Notes: generated from the sequence alone by a model not told the origin. 64,000 nucleotides of DNA from JADGHX01 sp035760965 (GCA_035760965.1 DASTRY010000032.1:62001-126000), one strand, 5' to 3'. Positions 8,573 through 17,330 are shown, numbered from the stretch's first letter. Numbers and translations: made by a program.

Positions 8573-9934
8573 CTAGGGTGAGAAGGAAGGCTGCGTCAGA
8601 GCCATCTCGGTGAGCTCGCCGTAACGGCGGGCGATGCGGCGAATCTTCGCGGCATCGCCGATCAGCACGATGACGAGATCTTCGACGTTTGGGAACGCAT
8701 GATCGATCACGCCCCGCGCGACGGGGAGCGTGACGCCGCGCAGCTGCGCCGCGTACTCGTCGATGTACTCGGGGCCGAGCCCGTAGAACTCCAGCTCGAC
8801 GAGCGCCGCCGCCCAGTCCGCCGCGGTTTCGAAGTTGAGCGGATACTGGCCGAGCACGTAGGCGCGCGCCGAGTCGAGCATCTCGGTCGTGACGCCCTCG
8901 GTCTTCAGGCGCATCAGCGTCTGCAGGGACAGATCGAGCGCGGTCGCGGTGTTCTCCGTGTCCGTGAACGAGCGGATCGCGAACTCGCCGGCGGCCGCGG
9001 TCCGCGTGAAGCCGGCGCGCGCGCTGTACGACAGGCCCGATTTGATGCGCAACTCCGTATTCAGCATCGACGTGAAACAGCCGCCGTACAGCGTGTTCAC
9101 GAGATCGAGCGCGGCATGCTCCGGATACTGCTTGTTCACGCCGACGTTGCCGATCCAGAAGTACGTCTGCGCCGAGTCGGGGGAATCGACGAGCAGCACT
9201 CGTCGCCCGCGCGCGCGCACCGGTTCCGGCACGGGCGCGGCGCTGACGCCCGCCTTGCGCCAGCTCCCGAACCGCTCGGCGACGTCGCGCTTCAACGCGG
9301 CGATGTCGAGGTCGCCTGCGAATACCAGGATCAAGCGGTCCGCGCCGATGTGCGCGCGGTAGTAGTCCAGCACGTCTCGGTGCGTGATCGAGGCGAGCGA
9401 GGCTTCGCTGCCGCCCGCGGGCTTGCCGTAGGGATGTGAGCCGAAGAGCATCGCCCGCCCATACGTGCCAATGACCTCGGCCGGATCGCTATCCTTCGCC
9501 GCCTTGATGAGCTCGATGCGCCGCGCGCGCAGCTTTTCGAACTCGGCGATCTCGAACCGCGGTCGCGTGATCGCATCCGACAGCAGCTCGAGCATCAAGG
9601 CCTGATCGCGCGCGAGGAACTGGCCGGTGATCGAGAGCGCCTCCGTGCCGGTAACCGTCGTGAAACTGCCGCCGGCCCCTTCGACCGCATCGACGAACTC
9701 GAACGCATTGCGCGCGCCGGCGCCCTTGTCGAGCAGGCCGGCGACGAGCGACGCCAGGCCCGGCTGCGAATCGCCGAGCGGACCGCCGCGGCACACCGCA
9801 TGGAACGAGATCAGCGGCACCTCCGGCGAGGGCACGACGAGCAGCGTGATGCCGTTCGGCAGCACGACGCGCTCGTGCGCGGGCACTTGCACGGCGCCGC
9901 CGCTCGGGTGGGTCAATGCATATGCGGTACTCAT
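8573..9934 (-). CDS. M16 peptidase family, catalytically inactive partner subunit
   Basis: The 453-aa protein has the two-lobed pitrilysin/insulinase fold, including the SxRxGF-type segment (YSARAGFTRT) in the second half. Where the active subunit has HxxEH it reads LASLVAGLLDKG, so it cannot bind the catalytic zinc. In bacterial two-component M16 peptidases such a subunit pairs with an active one. Its start overlaps the stop of the active subunit gene by the 4 bases atga, which points to coupled translation and a fixed subunit ratio. No signal peptide is visible. Confidence 0.88.
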   Translation of the reverse strand: MSTAYALTHPSGGAVQVPAHERVVLPNGITLLVVPSPEVPLISFHAVCRGGPLGDSQPGLASLVAGLLDKGAGARNAFEFVDAVEGAGGSFTTVTGTEALSITGQFLARDQALMLELLSDAITRPRFEIAEFEKLRARRIELIKAAKDSDPAEVIGTYGRAMLFGSHPYGKPAGGSEASLASITHRDVLDYYRAHIGADRLILVFAGDLDIAALKRDVAERFGSWRKAGVSAAPVPEPVRARGRRVLLVDSPDSAQTYFWIGNVGVNKQYPEHAALDLVNTLYGGCFTSMLNTELRIKSGLSYSARAGFTRTAAAGEFAIRSFTDTENTATALDLSLQTLMRLKTEGVTTEMLDSARAYVLGQYPLNFETAADWAAALVELEFYGLGPEYIDEYAAQLRGVTLPVARGVIDHAFPNVEDLVIVLIGDAAKIRRIARRYGELTEMALTQPSFSP

Positions 9935-11277
9935 GCGTCTTCCAACTCGAGCTCCGGGTCGGGGAGTAGCACGCCGACCGTGCGTCGCCGCACATCGAGC
10001 ACTTCGCGCGCAACCGCTTGCACCTCCGCGGCGGTCACGCGCTCGAACTGCGCGGGCGCATCGAAGAGCCGGCGCCAGTCGCCATGAAACACTTCGTATT
10101 CGCCGAGCAGCTGCGCCTTGCCGTCGATCGTCGCGAGCTTCTTCCAGAAGGAGACCGCGACGAGATTCTTCGCGCGCCGCAGTTCCTCCGCGCTCACGCC
10201 GCGCGCGGCAATGCGTGCGAGCTCCGCATCGATCGCGGGCTGCACGGCCTCGGGTTCCGCACCTTCCGGCAGAGTGAAGTAGAGCCAGACGAGCGCGGGG
10301 TCGAAACCTTCGTGCCAGTTACCGCCGATGTCGATGATGAGCTTCTGGTCCTCGACGAGCAGGCGATAGAGCCGAGAGGCGTCGCCGTCCACCAGGATCG
10401 AGAGCAGCAGGCTCAACGCCGGTGCGCGCGCATCGGCGGCAGCCGGCGCTTTGTACGCGTACTGAATGAGCGGCGTCTGCGCGCTCCGGCGCACGACGAC
10501 GCGGCGCTCGGCGAGCTGCGGCGGTTCGCGGGCGAGCACTGCCGCCGGCGCGGCTTGCCGCGGAATCGGCTCGAGATACTTGCGCGCGAGCGCGAAGGCT
10601 TCCTCCGGCGCGACGTCGCCCGCCAGCACCAGCGTCTGATTGTTCGGCGCGTAATAGGTCCTGAAGAACGTCTGCAGGTCGTGCAGCGTCCACGACCGGA
10701 TATCCTGCGGCCAGCCGATCGTCGGAAAGCGATACGGATGCGCGACGTACGCGGCCGCCTGCACCTGCTCGGCGAGATAGCCGTGATTGTTGTCGTCGAC
10801 GCACAAGCGGCGCTCGGAGTAGACGACGCTGCGCTCGCTCTCGATCACTTCCGGGTCGAACGCGAGATTCGCGATGCGATCCGCCTCGAGATCGAAGATG
10901 AGCTCGAGCGCGCCGCGCGGGAACCAATCCTGATACACCGTCACGTCGTCGCTGGTGAAGGCGTTGTTCGCGCCGCCCTGCGCTTCCATCAGCTTGTCGA
11001 AGTCCCCGGGCCGGCGGCGCGCCGTGCCGTTGAACATCATGTGCTCGAAGAAATGCGCGAGACCGGTGATGCCCGGCCGTTCGTTGCGGCTGCCCGCGCG
11101 CACCCAGTTGTACAGGGCGACGTTCGGGATGTTGTGCACCGGCCAGACGATCAGCTTCATGCCGTTGGCGAGCACCGTGCTGCGAATGGCATCGCGACCC
11201 GGCGCGGACGCAGCGCTCACCGGCGGTGCGGCGGCGAGATCTGCGGAAGCGGGGATGCTGGAGGGAATCCGTTTCAT
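9931..11277 (-). CDS. M16 zinc peptidase, catalytically active subunit
   Basis: This 448-aa insulinase-family protein carries the inverted zinc motif HFFEH at residues 75-79 and a downstream glutamate in the ESERSVVYSERR segment. These are the zinc ligands and base of M16 enzymes. It likely forms a heterodimeric clamp with the inactive subunit encoded next, degrading peptides. The N-terminal 30 residues are Ala/Ser/Pro-rich but lack a hydrophobic core, so export is uncertain. It is the first gene of a three-gene minus-strand run (active M16, inactive M16, glycosylase). Confidence 0.9.
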   Translation of the reverse strand: MKRIPSSIPASADLAAAPPVSAASAPGRDAIRSTVLANGMKLIVWPVHNIPNVALYNWVRAGSRNERPGITGLAHFFEHMMFNGTARRRPGDFDKLMEAQGGANNAFTSDDVTVYQDWFPRGALELIFDLEADRIANLAFDPEVIESERSVVYSERRLCVDDNNHGYLAEQVQAAAYVAHPYRFPTIGWPQDIRSWTLHDLQTFFRTYYAPNNQTLVLAGDVAPEEAFALARKYLEPIPRQAAPAAVLAREPPQLAERRVVVRRSAQTPLIQYAYKAPAAADARAPALSLLLSILVDGDASRLYRLLVEDQKLIIDIGGNWHEGFDPALVWLYFTLPEGAEPEAVQPAIDAELARIAARGVSAEELRRAKNLVAVSFWKKLATIDGKAQLLGEYEVFHGDWRRLFDAPAQFERVTAAEVQAVAREVLDVRRRTVGVLLPDPELELEDA

Positions 11278-11581
11278 GGCCTGCCAATCGTGGGGGCGCC
11301 CTCACGGCAGCCAAGGGGGGCCTGCACGGTGAAGTCGCGGCTGAAGTTGCGGTCGCGAAACTGGCGGAAGTGGCCGCCTGCGACGTCGAGACAGCACGCA
11401 GTGTACCGGCCCGGCGCCCGAAGCGTGACAGCGGAACACGCGCGCGCGGCGAGCGAAAGATGTCGCGCCCGCCCGACGCCTGTGGCGCGGGCGTCGCAGG
11501 GGGTCTCGGCACGGACAATTGGATTGGCGCCCCCGGGCGTACCGCCACGCTGTCGCGGGCGAACGCGCGGCGAACGCGCAT
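11278..11581. other. Gap with no recognised gene
   Basis: Between the active M16 gene and the minus-strand terminator I see no gene with family-like sequence. Long open frames on both strands here are shadows of high GC content. The promoter of the M16 operon should lie in this gap, but I cannot point to convincing -35 and -10 boxes. Confidence 0.5.
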
Positions 11582-11620
11582 AAAAAAGCGCCGCGGGCGG
11601 GGGAAATCGCGCGCGGCGCT
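11582..11620 (-). terminator. Intrinsic terminator on the minus strand
   Basis: Read on the minus strand, a 9-bp perfect stem (agcgccgcg at 11587-11595 pairing with 11612-11620) is followed directly by six T residues at 11587-11582. This is a strong rho-independent terminator. It lies 330 bp beyond the end of the nearest minus-strand gene and therefore suggests a separate short transcript. Confidence 0.8.
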
Positions 11621-11768
11621 CAAGAAGCGAACACCGGGGAAGTTGTTCGCAATTCGTCAGCTCAGAACGAAGACACTCCTCGTCTCGTCAGAGCGGCGCG
11701 GCGGTCGAATCGGAAACGCTGCGCCGGAAACCTGGCCGGCCATCCGCTTGGGGCGTCTCACCGGCACG
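11582..11768 (-). ncRNA. Candidate sigma-54-dependent small RNA, about 187 nt
   Basis: A consensus-matching sigma-54 promoter at 11795-11779 and an intrinsic terminator ending near 11582 bracket an intergenic stretch with no recognisable protein. The predicted RNA starts with a small hairpin (caccg-tg-ccggtg). Further in, it has an acgagga element that could form an RsmA/CsrA-type stem-loop, and it ends in the U6 terminator hairpin. A 28-codon open frame beginning atggccggc lies inside, without a clear ribosome-binding site. The RNA is inferred from bracketing signals only. Confidence 0.4.
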
Positions 11769-11778
11769 GTGAAGCTAG

Positions 11779-11795
11779 AGCAAAGCCCGTGCCAG
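11779..11795 (-). promoter_or_regulatory. Sigma-54 (RpoN) promoter motif
   Basis: On the minus strand the sequence ctggcacgggctttgct matches the RpoN consensus YTGGCACGN4TTGCW at every fixed position, with GG and GC separated by exactly 10 bases. Transcription would start near 11768. RpoN promoters need an upstream-bound activator. The 150 bp upstream, before the SPOR gene end, is free for that, but I could not assign a specific enhancer site. Confidence 0.6.
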
Positions 11796-11950
11796 GCGGT
11801 TTTGGCATTTCAGAACAATGACTTACGCGAGCCGCTGAGACGGCGGTCGCATGACCAAAATTGTCACGTTTGGACGGGCGCTACCGAAAGCTGTCCTGCC
11901 GCGCAGCGTCGTGATTTGGCGCCGTGCGCGGCGGCCGACAGGCGCGGCGT

Positions 11951-12850
11951 TCAGTGCTTTCCAGGCGGCAGCACGACCACACACGGCGTCTGTTTTTTCG
12001 TGAGAGACGCACAGATTCCTCGGGCGCGTGCTTCGTCGCCCACCGGTGATTGAAGTCGATACAACTTGCCGGAGCTGACCGTCACGGGCACCGCATGCGC
12101 GAAGAGACCGTGCAGCTCCGCATCGTGCGCAACCTGCAGTCGCTTCCACTCGCTGAGCGCAGCGGCTTGCGTGCTGAATGCGCCGAGCTGAATTCCGTAG
12201 CCACCCGCATCGGTAGATGCGGTCATCGTCGGATGACTCGGCGGGGCTGTGGTGTCAGCCTGCTTCGGTGCTGATACAGCAGATGCGGACATCGTGCCGG
12301 CCGTGGGTTTCGATGCGGAACCGGTAGACATCGGGCGCGGCGCAGGTTGCTGCGCGACCGGCGCGCTCGCCGCTTCACCTGGCTGCGCAATCGCGCTGGG
12401 AGACGCTGCGGTGTTCTGATGTGCACTTGCCGAACCACCCGTCACTTGCTGCTGATCGGCGCTATATGGAGACGACTGCGTATTGGTGCTCGCATCCGTC
12501 GCAGTCGGCGTCGGCGACGGGTTCGCGTCTAGCGAAAAATTCTCGACACGAATGCGCGCTTCCTCCGCCCACTTTCCGCTCGGGTGTTGCGCCAGAAACT
12601 GCCGGTACGCGTCCGCCGTGTCGGCCGCGCTCGCGCGCTTCCAGTCCTGGTCTTCCGCGAGCTGCGCGAGACGCGCATGGGCCTGCGTGGCCAATGGGCT
12701 ATCCGGATGCAGGTGGAGAAAATGGTTGTAGGCTTCCTGAGTGTCCGCCGCTTCCGCGGACTTCCAGTCGATGCGCTCGCGGCTGCACCCTGCGACGAGC
12801 GTCACGCTCACGGCCAGTAGCACGGCTCCTGTCAGCGCGCGCAGTTTCAT
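11951..12850 (-). CDS. Lipoprotein with TPR-like repeats and C-terminal SPOR domain
   Basis: The 299-aa product starts at ATG 12850 behind a gagaga-type ribosome-binding site. It has a lipoprotein signal with lipobox LVAGC (Cys at residue 21). Two tandem repeats of the form W-x-SAADTxxAY-x-FL-x-xHP-xS follow at about residues 28-97, then a long Ser/Thr/Ala/Pro/Gln linker. A SPOR domain (GYGIQLGAFS to the C-terminus) ends the protein. SPOR domains bind denuded septal peptidoglycan, so an outer-membrane, division-site role is likely. The bactofilin gene is divergent, which fits a cell-shape setting. Confidence 0.85.
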   Translation of the reverse strand: MKLRALTGAVLLAVSVTLVAGCSRERIDWKSAEAADTQEAYNHFLHLHPDSPLATQAHARLAQLAEDQDWKRASAADTADAYRQFLAQHPSGKWAEEARIRVENFSLDANPSPTPTATDASTNTQSSPYSADQQQVTGGSASAHQNTAASPSAIAQPGEAASAPVAQQPAPRPMSTGSASKPTAGTMSASAVSAPKQADTTAPPSHPTMTASTDAGGYGIQLGAFSTQAAALSEWKRLQVAHDAELHGLFAHAVPVTVSSGKLYRLQSPVGDEARARGICASLTKKQTPCVVVLPPGKH

Positions 12851-12966
12851 CTCGTCTCTCCCCCGGTCACGGACAAATGTGGCGCACGTCACGAGTGCGA
12901 CGCCCCCTTCGCGAAACATTCTAGCCGCCGCGCCATACTCGGGTCGTCCTGATCCTGGGAGACTCA

Positions 12967-13377
12967 ATGAGCGAACTTCCGAAGCGCCGGCTGCTGGACG
13001 AGATCGGCACCTCCCCCACCTTCGTGGCCGACGGCTGCGTGCTGACGGGCGATCTCGAAACGAACGGTCCCATCGTCGTGTGCGGCGCCGTGCGCGGCGA
13101 CGGCCGCATCGGCGGCGCACTGCGCATGTCCGCGCAATCCGCGTGGATGGGCGAGGTGCACGCGCACGACGGCATCATCGCCGGCACCGTGGTCGGCAAG
13201 CTCGTCATCGCCGACAAGCTCGAGATCGGCGCCACCGCCGTCATTCGTGCGGACGTGGTCGCGCGCAGCATCGCGGTCGCCAAGGGCGCCGTCATCGAAG
13301 GACAAGTCACGATCACGAGCGGCGAGCCCGTCGTCGAGTTCGAAGAGAAGCGGCACGCCATGCGCCGCGCCGGCTGA
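12967..13377 (+). CDS. Bactofilin (polymer-forming cytoskeletal protein)
   Basis: The 136-aa protein is dominated by a right-handed beta-helix of short repeated turns at about residues 20-115, with short flexible ends. It shows the bactofilin pattern of alternating hydrophobic and glycine positions (for example LTGDLETNGPIVVCGAV and IIAGTVVGKLVIADKLEIG). Bactofilins self-assemble into non-polar filaments that organise cell-wall enzymes. No M23 peptidase gene, their frequent neighbour, is adjacent. Instead a SPOR lipoprotein gene lies divergently. Confidence 0.88.
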   Translation: MSELPKRRLLDEIGTSPTFVADGCVLTGDLETNGPIVVCGAVRGDGRIGGALRMSAQSAWMGEVHAHDGIIAGTVVGKLVIADKLEIGATAVIRADVVARSIAVAKGAVIEGQVTITSGEPVVEFEEKRHAMRRAG

Positions 13378-13640
13378 TCGATACCCGGCGGCGCGTTCGC
13401 TGCCGCTCGGGATGACGTAATCCGCCCGCGGCGCATCGCCCTGCGCCGTAAGTGATACAGCCCCTCCTGCCAGCCCTGCGAGCTTTTGCCGCGTGGGCCG
13501 GTCCCCTGTGACCATGATCAGCGCTCCGCCGGAGGAACGGCCGGTAGACTCGTTACAGGACTCTTACTAGAGTGGTCTCTCGGACGCACATGGATTGTGC
13601 CAACTAAAAGTGTCTTCATTGGGCGACAGTCGCCTGCCGC

Positions 13641-14480
13641 ATGAAACCAGCGCGCTTCCTGCACCTCGTCGCCCACCGCGGTGACGCTGCCGGGCATCCG
13701 GAGAACACGCTGCCGGCGTTTCAATCGGCGCTCGACCTCGGCGTGCGCTTCATCGAAGTCGACGTGCAGCTCGCGGCGAACGGCGTGCCGGTCGCCGTTC
13801 GCGACCCCATGATCATGACCCCGGACGGGGTGCGGATGGTGGGCGATCTCACCGCCGCCGAGCTCACTCAGGTGGACGCGAGCGAGCCCGCGCGCTTCGG
13901 CGAGCGCTTCCGCGGCACCTGCATTCCGCGGCTCGTGGACGTGCTCAGCCTCCTGACGAAACGCCCGGAAACGACGGTCTTCGTCACCATCGGCAACGCG
14001 AGCATCGTGCGTTTCGGGCACGAGCAGGTGGTGGCGCAGCTGCTCGAAGCGCTGAAGCCGTTCCGGCCGCGGTGCGTCGTCGTCGCCGCCGATCTACCGG
14101 CCGTGCACCGGGCGCGGCAGGCGGCCGGGTTCCCAATCGGCTGGGCAATCCCGTCGTTCGACAATCACACGCGTATCAAATACGAGGCGCTGCAGCCGGA
14201 GTTCCTGTTCTGCGAGCGCGGTCTCTTGCCGGAGAGCTACCAGCTGTGGCGCGGGCCGTGGCGCTGGGTGGTGCGGGACGTGCCGACGCTCGACATCGCG
14301 CTCGACCTCGCCGCGCACGGCGCGGACTTCGTCGCGACACCCGACGCGCGCTCGCTCGGCGAAGCCATGCGCGCGCACGCCGCGACGCTGGCGCCGCCCC
14401 GCAACCTCGAATCCACGATCGCGGACGATGCGACGACGGTCGCGCGCACGACGCTCGTGCCGCGCGCTCAGAAGATCTGA
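13641..14480 (+). CDS. Glycerophosphodiester phosphodiesterase (UgpQ/GlpQ family)
   Basis: This 279-aa protein has the GDPD signature: the HRGDAAGHPENT motif with both catalytic histidine positions near residues 13 and 20, the FIEVDVQ metal-binding acidic pair around residue 45, and a C-terminal TIM-barrel end. It hydrolyses glycerophosphodiesters to glycerol-3-phosphate and an alcohol. No signal peptide is present, so it is the cytoplasmic UgpQ type rather than periplasmic GlpQ. It converges with the YheT-like gene, with 7 bp between the stop codons. Confidence 0.88.
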   Translation: MKPARFLHLVAHRGDAAGHPENTLPAFQSALDLGVRFIEVDVQLAANGVPVAVRDPMIMTPDGVRMVGDLTAAELTQVDASEPARFGERFRGTCIPRLVDVLSLLTKRPETTVFVTIGNASIVRFGHEQVVAQLLEALKPFRPRCVVVAADLPAVHRARQAAGFPIGWAIPSFDNHTRIKYEALQPEFLFCERGLLPESYQLWRGPWRWVVRDVPTLDIALDLAAHGADFVATPDARSLGEAMRAHAATLAPPRNLESTIADDATTVARTTLVPRAQKI

Positions 14481-14487
14481 AGGCGCC

Positions 14488-15492
14488 TCAGCGCGCGGGA
14501 GTGGATGCCGAGAACTCGGCGACGATCCGATCCTCGAGCCAGGCAGGGCCGGCAAGCTGGTCGAAGAATCCGCAGTGCCCGCCGTACTTCGTCACGGTGA
14601 CGTTCAGCGCCGGCGACTTCGCCAGCCGTTCCAGCCCGCGCACGGGAATGATTGGATCGTCGTAGGCGGTGATCACCGTCGAGGGCACGGTGAGATTCGC
14701 GAGCCGATCGCCGGTGATCGAGTAGCCGTTGAGGTAGTCCTCGAGCGTCGGGTACTCGGTGAACCTGCGGACCATCTCATCCGTCATGCGCCGCAAGCTC
14801 GCGAGCCGCACCATCTCCGCGAAGTCGTACACCGACGGCCACGCGGCCTGCTTCTTCAGGAGCGAGCGCGCCCACTTGCGAATGAAGTACGTGTGATACG
14901 CGGTGAGCCCGCTCTCGATCGCATGCAGAGTTTCGCCCGGGTCCAGCACGGGCGACACCGCAACGACGCGCGCGATCTGCAGCCCGGCGCTCTCCGCCTG
15001 CGCCGCCACGCGCAGCATGAAATTCCCGCCGAGCGAATAGCCGACGAGATGCAGCGGTTTGCCCGGAAACATCGCCTGGATGCGCTGGACGGCACCCACC
15101 ACTTCCGGCAGCAAGCACGAATGAAACAGCTCGCGGTTGAGGTGATGTGTCGCGCCGTGATCACGCAGATTGAGCCGCACGACGTCGAACCCGGCGTCGA
15201 ACAAGCGCTGCGCCGGCGACAGGATGTAGAGCGCGTCCGAGCTGCCTTCCCAGCCGTGCAGCGTCACGGCGACTTTGCCGAGCTCCGGCCGCCCGACGCG
15301 CGCCGGCCGCGAAACGAAGCACTGCAGGCGCACGCCGTCGCCGCAATCGAGCAGGTGCTCCTCGCTGGCGTCGAGCACCGCTTTGGCACGACGCCGGACG
15401 AAGCGCTCCCGGAACGGAAGGCTGATCAATAGGGATTGGACGTGGGGATTGCGCATCCACCACGGTGGCTGGAAGCCTGTGTCGGCGGTCAC
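14488..15492 (-). CDS. YheT-like alpha/beta-hydrolase
   Basis: The 334-aa protein is read from GTG 15492, which overlaps the stop of the upstream gene (gtga) and restores the family N-terminus QPPWWMRNPHVQS. The alpha/beta-hydrolase core has an HGWEGS oxyanion loop, the nucleophile elbow GYSLGGN, an acidic YDDPIIP segment and the late histidine in YGGHCGF. YheT-type proteins are putative esterases whose substrate is not established. The start overlap suggests translational coupling with the receiver/OmpA fusion gene. Confidence 0.85.
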   Translation of the reverse strand: MTADTGFQPPWWMRNPHVQSLLISLPFRERFVRRRAKAVLDASEEHLLDCGDGVRLQCFVSRPARVGRPELGKVAVTLHGWEGSSDALYILSPAQRLFDAGFDVVRLNLRDHGATHHLNRELFHSCLLPEVVGAVQRIQAMFPGKPLHLVGYSLGGNFMLRVAAQAESAGLQIARVVAVSPVLDPGETLHAIESGLTAYHTYFIRKWARSLLKKQAAWPSVYDFAEMVRLASLRRMTDEMVRRFTEYPTLEDYLNGYSITGDRLANLTVPSTVITAYDDPIIPVRGLERLAKSPALNVTVTKYGGHCGFFDQLAGPAWLEDRIVAEFSASTPAR

Positions 15493-16877
15493 CGCAAACG
15501 TACTTCGATTCGATTGTTGGCCGCAGCGGCCCTGTTCCATTCGCCCGCGGTCAGCGAGCTCGAGATCGAAGGATACGCCGCCACGACGTTCGTGGCATCG
15601 CCCGGGGAGAGCTGCAGGTCGAGCGCACCGCGGGTTTCGTGGCGGAATTCGCCGGCGAGGTTCGCGAACGCGAGCGACTCGCGCTGCGCCGGCTGCAGCG
15701 CGTCCTCGTGCGGATTCGCAATGGCGTTGCAACGGCTATACGGCAGCTCGTCGGGCGCCACCGAGAAGCCCTCGGTCGCGTTGCCGACGAGGCAAAAGCG
15801 CCCGGGAAAGGTGCGCACTTCGACGACGCCGCGCACGTCGCGGGCGGCGAGGCGCTTCATCATCTGCCGGATCGTCTCGAGGCGTGGGCCGGCGAGCGCG
15901 TCGTCACCGTAGGGCACGGGCAGGACGAGGGTCTTGTGATCTTCGAGCGGGCCGGTGCTGGTGCGAGTGAATCCGGAGGTCCCTGCGGGAAGCACGCGAT
16001 TGGCCGCCATCGGCGCCGCGCCTTCGGGCGTGAGTTCGGCCGTGCCGTGGTCCGTCGCGTCGTCCACGGCCGCTACCGCGCGGGGCTCCGCATTCGCGGC
16101 CGCCGCCGCGCTCGCCTGCGTCGCGGCGATGGTCGCGCGCTGGAGATCCGCAAGCTGTGCAACGAGATCCTGTCGCAGACGCGCCTCGTGCCACCAGAGG
16201 CCGGCGCTCGCCAGCGCGACGAGCAGCGCAAGGCTTGCGAGCATCCAGGGCGCGCGTGATTCCGGCACGCGCGGCGGCGCGAAGTTCGGCATCGCATCCT
16301 GCAGCAGCATGCGCACGTCGGACGTGATGCGCTCGGACTGTGTGTCGATGCTCGCAACGAGCGCGCGGCGCAGCTCCGCGAACTGCTCGCGCAGCGCCGT
16401 GTCCGTGAGCGGCTTCGACCCCGGCGGCGCCGCGCCCGGCGCCGAGTTGTCCACCGCTTCGAGATTCACCTGCTTGAAGCTCGACTGCTCGGTCGTGCGC
16501 CGGTCGGCGACGAGGTGCAGCTGGTAGAGCACCTTCGAGACGTCTGCCGGCTTGATCTGCTTCGGCAGCACGCCGACCGCGCCGAGCGCGCGCGCCTGCC
16601 CGAGATACAGCTCGCCTTCCTGCGAGGTGTACATGAGGATCGGAATGGTCGCGGTGCGCGGATTGTTCTTGATCGCCTGCACCGCCTGGAAGCCGTCCAT
16701 CCCCGGCATCATGTGATCCATGAAGATCACGTCCGGCCGATGGGTGCCGAGGTACTCGATGGCGGCCTCGGCGTTCTCGGCGTTGTCCACGTCGATTTCG
16801 TATTTTTCGAGAATCCGCGCCAAAAACACACGTGCCGACTTCGAGTCGTCGACGATCAACGCGCGCTTCGCGCCCAT
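15489..16877 (-). CDS. Membrane-anchored receiver domain fused to an OmpA-like periplasmic domain
   Basis: This 462-aa protein starts at ATG 16877, with a ggag ribosome-binding site. Residues 5-123 are a receiver domain with Asp10, Asp11 and the phosphoacceptor Asp54 (FMDHMMPGMDG). A single membrane helix spans about 211-229 (WMLASLALLVALASAG), followed by a short coiled-coil stretch. Residues about 310-462 resemble a divergent OmpA/MotB peptidoglycan-binding domain ending in NNRIEVRLR. The layout places the receiver in the cytoplasm and the OmpA-like part in the periplasm. There is no DNA-binding output domain and no adjacent histidine kinase. Confidence 0.8.
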   Translation of the reverse strand: MGAKRALIVDDSKSARVFLARILEKYEIDVDNAENAEAAIEYLGTHRPDVIFMDHMMPGMDGFQAVQAIKNNPRTATIPILMYTSQEGELYLGQARALGAVGVLPKQIKPADVSKVLYQLHLVADRRTTEQSSFKQVNLEAVDNSAPGAAPPGSKPLTDTALREQFAELRRALVASIDTQSERITSDVRMLLQDAMPNFAPPRVPESRAPWMLASLALLVALASAGLWWHEARLRQDLVAQLADLQRATIAATQASAAAAANAEPRAVAAVDDATDHGTAELTPEGAAPMAANRVLPAGTSGFTRTSTGPLEDHKTLVLPVPYGDDALAGPRLETIRQMMKRLAARDVRGVVEVRTFPGRFCLVGNATEGFSVAPDELPYSRCNAIANPHEDALQPAQRESLAFANLAGEFRHETRGALDLQLSPGDATNVVAAYPSISSSLTAGEWNRAAAANNRIEVRLR

Positions 16878-16989
16878 GCCTGCTCCCTGAAACCCGGCTT
16901 GCGAGACGCGCAGGAGTGTAACGCAGAAAAACTTGCGTTCCAGCTTCCGCATGCGACTCACGCCGACAGCAGGCGCTCGTGTCGCTGAG

Positions 16990-17330
16990 TGCCGACGCCG
17001 CCATCGCGCATAGAAGTCGGCGAGGTGTCGTGCGAGTGAGCACGAGGACCACGTCTGCTCGTGCGCGCAGAGCGCGCGCGCCATCAGCGCATCGAGCAGC
17101 GACGTGTCTGCGACACTTTGTTGCGACCGCGGCGCGAGCTCGGTCCCGCTCTCGGCAAGACTAGCGCGCCGATGCCCGCCCGCAGCACGAACCTCGTGCC
17201 AAGCTCGGCAGTAGTAACGACGGGCAGTGCGTGCGCCATCACCTCGACGACGAGCGCCGTGCTGCGCGCCTTTACATGTGCGTACCGTCGAGCCGAGCAG
17301 TCTCGCGACGCACGACGGAACGGTGACTCG
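16990..17330 (-). pseudogene. Possible decayed glycosyltransferase fragment
   Basis: Within the 539-bp gap 16878-17416, the minus strand encodes VVEVMAHALPVVTTAE in one frame. A neighbouring frame encodes DALMARALCAHEQTWSS and then ADFYARW. Together these resemble the C-terminal end of a GT4-type glycosyltransferase, broken by a frameshift. The match is short and no N-terminal part is visible. I offer it as a weak reading of a stretch that otherwise holds nothing recognisable. Confidence 0.25.

Noticed and set aside
11226..12053. Long plus-strand frame over the candidate small RNA
   Set aside because: Its translation is arginine-rich and matches no family. It lies opposite the SPOR lipoprotein gene end and looks like a GC-driven shadow.
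13520..13576. 18-codon frame starting atgatcagc before the glycerophosphodiesterase gene
   Set aside because: It is too short, lacks a ribosome-binding site and sits in a gap with no other coding sign.
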